Positions 7,259 through 13,534 of a stretch of 15,481 nt of DNA are shown piece after piece. The stretch is from CAZFAP01 sp964516325 (GTDB lineage Bacteria; Auribacterota; JABMQX01). The translations under genes and the position numbers were made by a program. The notes beneath the pieces were generated by a model. That model had not been told where the DNA came from and made no database searches. It worked only from the letters and a program-made list of their open reading frames with translations. Numbering within the stretch: the first letter of the stretch is position 1; each line of letters opens with the position of its first letter. Location of the stretch: positions 1 through 15,481 of the forward strand of contig CAZFAP010000118.1 in the NCBI GenBank assembly GCA_964516325.1, written 5' to 3'.

Positions 7259-9086
7259 TTGGCCCATTTGGCTCGGCGTGGCCGCGAGGTCGGAACTTCT
7301 GAATCCGGTGGTTGCGCAAATCCACGACGAAGACATTTCCGTTCAAATCCACCGCTATGTCGCAGGGCCAGGAGAACTCTCCTTCGCCAGAGCCTTTCGA
7401 GCCCCATTTCGTAAGGAACCTTCCGGAGGAATCAAACTTCTGAATGCGGTGGTTGTTCCTATCTGCGACGAACACGCTGCCCGAGGGATCGACCGCGATT
7501 CCTTCTGGGCGCGAGAACTGTCCGTCGCCAGAGCCGCTGGAGCCCCATGTGGTCAGGAACCTGCCCGAGGAATCGAACTCCTGAATCCTGCTGTTCCCCA
7601 GGTCCCCGACGAAGACGTTTCCGGGTGAATCCACCGCCATGCCCACGGGGTTCGAGAACTCTCCATCGCCAGAGCCTTGCGAGCCCCATTTTGTCAGGAA
7701 CTTACCCGAGGAGTCAAACTTCTGAATTCTGTTGTTGCCGGCGTCTGCTACGAATACGTTTCCCGATGCGTCCACTGCTACGCCCCAGGGGGTGGAGAAC
7801 TGTCCATCGCCGGAACCTTCGGAACCCCATTTTGTCAGGAACCTGCCCGAGGAATCGAATTTTTGAATTCTGTGGTTGCCGCTATCGGCGACGAAGATGT
7901 TTCCGGGTGCCTGGCCGCCCAGGGAATCCACCGCCACGTCGTAAGGGAGGTTGAACTCTCCGTCGCCGGTCCCTTGCGAACCCCATTTCGTCAGCAGCTT
8001 CCCCGAGGAATCGAACTTTTGAATGCGACGGTTGCGAGTGTCTGCGACGAGGATGTTTCCTGACGAATCCGCGGCTATGCCCATAGGGTCCCAAAACTGA
8101 CCATCCCCGCAGCCCCTCAATCCCCACTGGGCCAGGAACTTGCCCGACGAATCGAACTTCACGACGGTGTCGTTTTGGATGTCCGGAACGAAGACATTTC
8201 CCGAGGAGTCCACGGCTACGCCGCTGGCACTGCGCAATCGGAACAGGTAGGGGTTAGAGCCGGGGGAGTCCCACTTGCCCAGGAATTTCCCCGAGGAATC
8301 GAACTTCTGAATAATCCTGCTCTGGCCGCTATCCGCGACGTAGAGGTTTCCCGAGGAATCCACCGCTATGCCCCAGGGGTTGTCAAGCTGTCCATCCCTG
8401 GAGCCTTGTGAACCCCACTTGTCGAGGAAGTGCCCCGAGGAATCGAACTTCTGGATCCTGTGGTTGTTGATGTCGGCCACAAGGACGTTTCCCGAGGAGT
8501 CCACTGCTACGCCAGAAGGCCCATTAAATTCTCCGTCGCCCTGGCCAACGGAGCCCCACTTGGCGAGGAACCTCCCGGAGGAGTCGAACTTCTGGATCCT
8601 GTTGTTCCACGTGTCAGCGACATAGAGGTTCCCGTGTGAATCCACGGCCATGCCCCAAGGGCCCTCAAATTGTCCGCTTCCGGAGCCCTTCGAGCCCCAT
8701 TTCGTAAGGAACTTGCCCGAGGAATCGAATTTCTGGATTCTGTGACTCTCGGCGTCGGCGACATAGACGATCCCCGAGGAATCTACTGCTATCCCGGAAG
8801 TTCCCAGGAACTCTCCATCCGCAGTACCTTTCGAGCCCCACTTCGTCAGGAACTTCCCCGAGGAATCGAACCTCACAATCCTATGGTTGCCTGTATCGGC
8901 GACGAAGACATTCCCTGAAGAGTCCACCGCCACTGCCCCGGGCTCCTTGAAATCCCACCCTTTCGGCGCCTCTCCCCACGCTTTCACAAAGGAGTACAAG
9001 TCGGCGGCGCGTGCCTCGAAGGCACAAACCCAGGTCACAAACACGGGGAGTAAGGCTCGAAATATCCAACCCTTTTGCTTTCCCAT
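7047..9086 (-). CDS. Secreted NHL-repeat beta-propeller protein (12 repeats), frameshifted 3' end
   Basis: ATG at 9086 is preceded by a strong ribosome-binding site (GGAGAGA, 9091-9097) and starts a signal peptide, MGKQKGWIFRALLPVFVTWV to about ARA (residue 27). Twelve NHL repeats of about 47 residues follow (about 8960-7285), each with a GxAVDSSGNVFVADxxNHRIQKF-like core and a KFLTKWGS connector. Twelve blades suggest two six-bladed propellers. These folds bind proteins, glycans or nucleic acids, and here the protein is exported, so a surface binding role is plausible. After the last repeat (RNHRIQKFRP, about 7290) the frame becomes non-coding-like and stops at 7047, while the expected C-terminal domain continues in another frame (see 6631-7258). 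With the shift corrected the protein would be about 818 aa, starting at 9086 and ending at 6631. Upstream, the frame is open into an LRR segment with no stop. One repeat (about 7915) carries a short insertion, LGGQAPGN. Confidence 0.85.
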   Translation of the reverse strand: MGKQKGWIFRALLPVFVTWVCAFEARAADLYSFVKAWGEAPKGWDFKEPGAVAVDSSGNVFVADTGNHRIVRFDSSGKFLTKWGSKGTADGEFLGTSGIAVDSSGIVYVADAESHRIQKFDSSGKFLTKWGSKGSGSGQFEGPWGMAVDSHGNLYVADTWNNRIQKFDSSGRFLAKWGSVGQGDGEFNGPSGVAVDSSGNVLVADINNHRIQKFDSSGHFLDKWGSQGSRDGQLDNPWGIAVDSSGNLYVADSGQSRIIQKFDSSGKFLGKWDSPGSNPYLFRLRSASGVAVDSSGNVFVPDIQNDTVVKFDSSGKFLAQWGLRGCGDGQFWDPMGIAADSSGNILVADTRNRRIQKFDSSGKLLTKWGSQGTGDGEFNLPYDVAVDSLGGQAPGNIFVADSGNHRIQKFDSSGRFLTKWGSEGSGDGQFSTPWGVAVDASGNVFVADAGNNRIQKFDSSGKFLTKWGSQGSGDGEFSNPVGMAVDSPGNVFVGDLGNSRIQEFDSSGRFLTTWGSSGSGDGQFSRPEGIAVDPSGSVFVADRNNHRIQKFDSSGRFLTKWGSKGSGEGEFSWPCDIAVDLNGNVFVVDLRNHRIQKFRPRGHAEPNGPTFSAPTTMGMERSIRQQGVTAVVTSFRMSCRIPILSSLRIAMVPTDSLQGTRITALSLVWRLTSRQPVTT
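7253..7256 (-). other. Probable frameshift site in the NHL gene
   Basis: The minus strand reads ACCTTTTCAGC here. Adding one T to the run of four would join the NHL frame (...HAEPNGPT) to the PEP-CTERM-encoding frame (FFSSNYDGDG...). The frame change must occur between the last NHL repeat (about 7290) and the SSNYDGDG segment (about 7250). The run of four T is the most likely place but not proven. Confidence 0.5.
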
Positions 9087-9776
9087 GATGTCTCTCCTTC
9101 CTTCTCCAGTAGAGCTACTTTCCGTCCGGGAGATTAGATGTACCGCGAAGGTTGGAGGTTCATTATTTCCTTCAGAATGCTTTGCTGAGCACCCCTTGCC
9201 GGTCTGTGGTTTGCTTGCGACTCGCCCCGGTCTCGGCGGCTCCCAGTAGATCTCGCAGTTCGGCAGCGCTCGTTTGATCTCCTCATAACCGTCTTGGGTT
9301 ATTTCAGTCCGGTTTAGGTACAGGGTCTTGAGCCGCCTCAGCGCCTTCAGATATGGCAATCCCGCGTTGGATATGGCGCAGTCTTCAAGGTCAAGCTCCT
9401 CGAGTTTGGTCAACTTCCTGATATGCACGAGGCCAGCATCCGTGACTCGCGTGCCCGAAAGCCCCACGCGGGAAAGGTCAACCAGGCTGCTCAGATGCTC
9501 AAGTCCTGCGTCGGTGACTCCTGTGCTGCGAAGGTACAGAAGTTGAAGATTCGGTAGCCGCTTCAAATGCACTATCCCCGCGTCAGTGACGCCCGTGTTA
9601 TTCAGGATCAGCATCTCCAGCTTGGGGAGTCCTTTTAGATGAGCTAACCCGGCGTCGGTGACATCCGTGTCGCGGATGTACAGCCACTTGAGCTCGACCA
9701 TACCCTTAAGGTGGGCGAGACCCGTGTCAGTGATTCTTGTATTGCTAAAGGTGAGAAACTCGAGCCGAGTCAGCAA
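9087..9776 (-). CDS. Leucine-rich-repeat protein segment, N-terminally short, no stop before the NHL gene
   Basis: This stretch encodes about seven to eight LRRs of 24 residues with the pattern LxxLxxLxLxxTxVTDAGLAHL, as in TpLRR/GALA-like proteins of planctomycetes. The last repeat ends in RALPNCEIYW, a familiar C-terminal cap after which such proteins usually stop. Here about 60 more residues of non-repeat sequence follow in frame into the NHL start at 9086, so the ORF formally extends to 7047. At the other end there is no signal peptide. The best start available is TTG at 9776 with a weak purine-rich upstream region, and the LRR-like reading (GAKILKESGL) continues only to a TGA at 9813-9815. 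It is probably a 5'-truncated LRR gene fragment that has lost its stop, or an LRR gene fused to NHL. It lies 128 nt after the M28 peptidase gene. Confidence 0.65.
9091..9097 (-). promoter_or_regulatory. Ribosome-binding site of the NHL protein
   Basis: GGAGAGA on the minus strand ends about 4 nt before ATG at 9086, within a longer purine stretch (GGAGAAGGAAGGAGAG). Together with the signal peptide that follows, it shows that the NHL protein has its own start even though the upstream LRR frame is open through it. Confidence 0.8.
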
Positions 9777-9904
9777 TCCGCTTTCTTTCAGTATCTTAGC
9801 TCCGTTTGCTCTTCACAGGACAACTGCATCTTCGCAACACTGAATCCTCCGCACGCTCCTCTCCGCCATCCCCTCGTCCCTCGAGCGACGGGCATCGCAA
9901 CTTG

Positions 9905-11755
9905 CTATTCGGAGCTGACGCGGAAGAAGCCGAGGCGAGAGACCCAATTCTCCGTACGCCAGGTGGTGAAAGGCGTCGTGGCGATTGGCGTCCACGAGAC
10001 CAGGTCGTCGGAGCGCTCAACTGTGTACTGCCCCTGGGAGAACGGCTGCCAGGTCAGGGTGAGCCTTGCCCCGTCAGCGGAAATCTGGGAGACCTGCGGC
10101 GCCTCCGCGAAGCCCACAACCTGTAACTCTACGTCAGGCGCCGAGCTCGACAGGGACAACTGGAGTGGCTCCGTCCAGGCGCACTCCGCCTCCCCGGTCT
10201 CCCCGGCATAGGCCATCTGGCTGAGACGAGCGCACAGCGTAACCGGCTGACCAAGCTTTGCGGGGAAAGTAATGACACTGCTCCACGGATGGAGAACCGC
10301 TTCTCTTCGGAGACTCGTGCTCTGGAGAGTGAACGCTTCCTCTAAGAAGTCTCCCTTGATCTCCGCTCCTCCGACGGAGAGCGAAACCGTGCCCTCAAAG
10401 ACACGGAGGCTTTCGGTAGTCCTTGCCCACACCTCGACGCAGCAGTTGGCGTACAATCCTCCGAGCTTCCCCTCGATCGCCCACTCGCCGCTCCCTTGCA
10501 GTTTCAGCTCCACAACAACCTCTTCTCCGTCCGGGAGAGTGGTTGAGCGAGGAATGAACGTCTGGAAAGAGCTGGAATGACAGACTGCCTCGTGCCGCCC
10601 GGCAGCCCATGCCCGGGCACTTCCGCTGAGGACAAGGTTCTCCGCGCGGCATTCAGACACGGCGCCGCCTGGGGCCCTTTCTCCGGTCGCGGACGCGGCA
10701 GCCCGCTGGTCGCCAGTGTAAGAGCGAGCGATTCCGTCCGCTTCGGCGTATGTTGTTACTCCGAAGGGGAGCGACCAGGATGGCTCCCAATCGGCCAGAG
10801 TCATGGCTGCCGCCGCCACGCCGCGCGCTATGGAAAGCCCGAAGGGGAGGTCAACATATTCCTGGGAGATGAGATCGTCCGTCGTGTGATAGACGGTTGT
10901 GGCGCCGCCCTGCGCTTCGCCGGGGGTGTTGCCCGAAACGGCTACGGCATGGGCGCCAATGTCCCAGAACGGCGCATGGTCGCTTGCCGGGGTCGTGTCA
11001 AGGTGTACTTCGGCAACAACCGGTGTGTATCTCACGATGGATGACCGAAGCAGCCCCGCCAATTTCTGGGACGGGCTATCGGTCAATATGTCGGCATCGA
11101 GGGGAAGAGACGGCTGCCTATCGTCCGTCGGATGAATAATCATATCCATATTGATGGCCGCCACAATTTCTTTCCCGGCGTCCTGGCATTCCGCCGCATA
11201 TTGCCGACTGCCGAGCAGCCCAAGCTCCTCGGCTGTGAACAGGCAGAACTCCACCGAACGCTCGAACCGGAAGTTTCTCAGGATGCTTGCCGCAGTCAGA
11301 ACCGCCGCCGTCCCGCTGGCGTTGTCGTCGGCGCCGGGCGCTCGATTGTAGGGGTCTCCGCTTGCCGAGTCGTAATGAGCGCAGATGATGACCACTTCGT
11401 TGGGACTGAGAATGCCCGGGAGGCGGGCGATGAGGTTCTCGCTCCAGCCGGTGGACGCCTCCGGCCCAACGACCAGACCCATCGCATAGAACTGCTCCCG
11501 GAGGTATTGCTCGGCGGTTTGGCACCCTGCCGCATAGGCATAGCGGGTCAAAATGGAGATGGGTTTGCCGTGGACGGAAGGTTCCGTCGCGCCGCTCAGG
11601 TCGGAAATCCAGGTCGTGAACTGGTCCAGCGAGGAGCACGCCTCCAACGCATTCGCTATCTCAGGTTCGACCGTTGTCGCATGCGACACGACCTGATAGG
11701 ACACGCAGACCAGGGCGACAAGAAACGACAGTGCAATTCTTCTCGAAGTCTTCAT
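9905..11755 (-). CDS. Secreted M28-family zinc aminopeptidase
   Basis: This 616-aa protein has a signal peptide (about 1-26) and an M28 catalytic domain (about 75-330). All metal and catalytic positions are recognisable: H127 and D129 in CAHYDS, D143 in PGADDNASG, E176-E177 in FTAEELGLLGS, D204 in INMDM and H290 in VYHTTDD. It should be a two-zinc exopeptidase acting outside the cytoplasm. The C-terminal half contains beta-rich regions; the last 70 residues, with YTVERSDDLVSWTPI and ending FFRVSSE, match a module common in secreted PVC proteins. I chose ATG at 11755 over the ATG at 11764, because GGGAGG (11765-11770) lies 9 nt before the former but directly abuts the latter. The stop is TAG. 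It is followed after 128 nt by the LRR segment. The peptide substrate is unknown. Confidence 0.92.
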   Translation of the reverse strand: MKTSRRIALSFLVALVCVSYQVVSHATTVEPEIANALEACSSLDQFTTWISDLSGATEPSVHGKPISILTRYAYAAGCQTAEQYLREQFYAMGLVVGPEASTGWSENLIARLPGILSPNEVVIICAHYDSASGDPYNRAPGADDNASGTAAVLTAASILRNFRFERSVEFCLFTAEELGLLGSRQYAAECQDAGKEIVAAINMDMIIHPTDDRQPSLPLDADILTDSPSQKLAGLLRSSIVRYTPVVAEVHLDTTPASDHAPFWDIGAHAVAVSGNTPGEAQGGATTVYHTTDDLISQEYVDLPFGLSIARGVAAAAMTLADWEPSWSLPFGVTTYAEADGIARSYTGDQRAAASATGERAPGGAVSECRAENLVLSGSARAWAAGRHEAVCHSSSFQTFIPRSTTLPDGEEVVVELKLQGSGEWAIEGKLGGLYANCCVEVWARTTESLRVFEGTVSLSVGGAEIKGDFLEEAFTLQSTSLRREAVLHPWSSVITFPAKLGQPVTLCARLSQMAYAGETGEAECAWTEPLQLSLSSSAPDVELQVVGFAEAPQVSQISADGARLTLTWQPFSQGQYTVERSDDLVSWTPIATTPFTTWRTENWVSRLGFFRVSSE

Positions 11756-12044
11756 GAACCGCATCCTCCCGCTTGAGTTATTGGTGCTTGCGTATTTCTG
11801 CCGTCTGCGGCAGAGCCTGGTTATGGGAGAACAGCTTCGAGACGTTGATAGTTATTTGTCGGTGTCTGTGCGGTCCATGAATCTTCGCGGTTGATCACAT
11901 TAGCCCACCCCGCGTCTGCTCCTTCTCACCCAGCATTCGGCATACGCGTGGGCGGCCATTCCGATGTTGGGGAAGTTCTTCATTTCTGCCTTTCTTCCTT
12001 GGTACAGTCGCAGGGGATTGTCAGTTCGCCCGCCGACTGGGAAT
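11756..12044. other. Intergenic region upstream of the M28 gene
   Basis: There is no coding signal in these 289 nt. A perfect 7-bp hairpin, TCTGCCG-TCTG-CGGCAGA, lies at 11797-11814; on the minus strand it is 231 nt past the TAG at 12045 and 42 nt before the M28 start. No U tract follows on the minus strand, so I do not call it a terminator. Confidence 0.5.
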
Positions 12045-13361
12045 CTACTTCTGGGTCTCCTCCTCTATTGTGTACGTTCCTATTTCCGCCGTGAAGGGTG
12101 AGCCGGGCAGGTCCGCCGTGACGCTGAAAGGGCCCTTGCGGTTTTTTGGCACTCGCCACGCGAGTGTGCACGCAGTGCCCCGTCACCCGGTCTCGAAGGT
12201 AAAGGTTCGATCGTACGAGTTATCTGCGTTCCAGATGTGAACCTGTGCCGGCGGCGGGTCAACACCATTTCGTGTGATCCGGATTTGCTCACCGGACCTT
12301 CCTCGCCAGGAGTGTCTCACTGTGCATTGGGCGCCGCTCCGGTACGTCTCTATGGTGGACACGATTGGTTCTCCGGGGTCCAAACGTGTTTCCTCGCCCT
12401 CACGAATCTCGAAGACCTCCGGACTGCCGAAGCTCGTCGCCTTTGCCTTCCAGCGATTTCCGGCGACATCGTCTCGCTCGACCTCCCACCCATAGACGCG
12501 GTATTTCCCAACCGGCAGTTTCCCGAGTCCCTTCTCCAGCTTGACCGTGAGCATGCCGTTTTCGCCCCCGGCGATGAGCTCGATCATCTCTGTTTGCTGC
12601 TTAATCGTTCCGAACCTGACACTGTTCGCCGCCGCGAGTCTTATGTAGCTCCCGTCTGCGGCAACCTCCAGCCGATACAACTCCTCGTCCACCTGGATGT
12701 AATTACCCACGAGACAAATATCCTGTGCGCCCTCTTCACTAATTTGAATCAGGTCGCAATCCTTGAAATGGATTGATTTGTCATTGAATGTCCCGTTGGC
12801 GTCCTGGTCGAGGACCACGCAGTGCTTCTTCTTTTGGCCAACGGTGACGGTCCCTTCGTACCAGCCGCCCGAGCTGACCGAGAAACGGGGTTGACCATCG
12901 CGGTTCATCAACATGAAATTCAAGTGGCAGGTCACAGGCGTCTCTTTGCCCCCTAAGACGAGTTTCACAGGCCCGAAGCGAGCCCACGCGGTAGCCGAAG
13001 AGTCAGCCCCCAGCGCGGTCTCGTCCTCCAAGCGCCCATTTCCATTCGAGTCAATGAAGAGCCTGTCGTATAACCCGTCTTCCTGTGTGCGGTCCAGTCC
13101 TATCCAGAGAAACCCGCTCGGCGCTAAGGGGCTACTCCATTTGGAAAAAAGCGGATTCCTACTCTTGAAGACGGGCAATGCCGGGTCCCGGGGCGGGTCT
13201 GTGGCTAATTCGATGTCCTTCGGACTCAAACCCCCGACAAGTGGGTGGGGCGCGCCTGACGTGTGGTACCGGAGGGGTTGCTGTTCCTGGCCCCACGCTA
13301 AAGTTACCGCAATTGTAACTGCTCCACAAACAGCGAATCCGAGCATCCACTTTCCATTCAT
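12045..13361 (-). CDS. Secreted hypothetical protein with EF-hand-like loops and Ig-like C-terminus, interrupted by an in-frame TGA
   Basis: ATG at 13361 follows a GGGAG ribosome-binding site and begins a signal peptide (1-24, ending LAWGQ). Two Asp/Asn/Gly loops resemble calcium-binding or dockerin-like loops: D104-S-N-G-N-G-R-L-E-D at 104-113 and D185-Q-D-A-N-G at 185-190. A beta-rich, Ig-like domain occupies about 325 to the end. Codon 393 is TGA (12183-12185). The same frame then continues for 45 sense codons, including WRVPKNRKGPFSVTADLPGS and a final GTYTIEEETQK, to TAG at 12045-12047. This segment looks coding and completes the C-terminal beta-sandwich, so the natural protein is probably 438 aa. 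Without readthrough the product is 392 aa. I do not recognise a named family; the domain order resembles secreted planctomycete proteins of unknown function. It starts 24 nt after the end of a short ORF behind the large LRR gene. Confidence 0.8.
12150..12166 (-). promoter_or_regulatory. Hairpin downstream of the in-frame TGA (possible SECIS-like element)
   Basis: The minus strand reads CACTCGC-GTG-GCGAGTG, a perfect 7-bp stem with a 3-nt GUG loop. The loop begins 24 nt after the TGA. Bacterial SECIS elements are hairpins inside the coding region just after UGA, with a small apical loop carrying G among its first bases, roughly 16-37 nt away, so the geometry fits. An alternative outer pairing, GGCACT with AGTGCC, overlaps it. 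Function is untested, and coding sequence of this GC content forms hairpins readily. Confidence 0.25.
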
Positions 13362-13384
13362 CTTTTTCTCCCTTTTCCTGCCGC

Positions 13385-13534
13385 TCAAGATTTCAAAGGC
13401 ACGTCCGGTCTGAACTGTTTCGCGTTCTCGTCGTAAACGACCTGTTGCTCGAGTTCGATCCGCACTTCTTCAAGTTTGGACGGCGTCTCGCGCATCCCAC
13501 AGACTTCACCGCTCGATGCGGCCTCGCAAATCAC
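13385..13534 (-). CDS. Small ORF overlapping the LRR stop codon by GTGA
   Basis: A 49-codon frame starts with GTG at 13534, whose last three bases with the next form the TGA stop of the LRR gene (GTGA overlap), a layout typical of translational coupling. An internal ATG at 13495 would give 36 aa. The distal part reads METPSKLEEVRIELEQQ-like (actual start MRETPSKLEEV) and VVYDENAKQFRPDVPLKS, with a charged composition that looks coding rather than random. It stops with TGA 23 nt before the ATG of the hypothetical protein, so the three genes are probably co-transcribed. I do not recognise the product. It could be a genuine small protein, or a tail once joined to the LRR protein through a frame change. 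Confidence 0.4.
   Translation of the reverse strand: MICEAASSGEVCGMRETPSKLEEVRIELEQQVVYDENAKQFRPDVPLKS

Noticed and set aside
7290..8960. Regularly spaced repeats considered as a CRISPR array
   Set aside because: The period is about 141 nt, the repeats are coding NHL blades, and there are no short identical repeats with unique spacers or cas genes.
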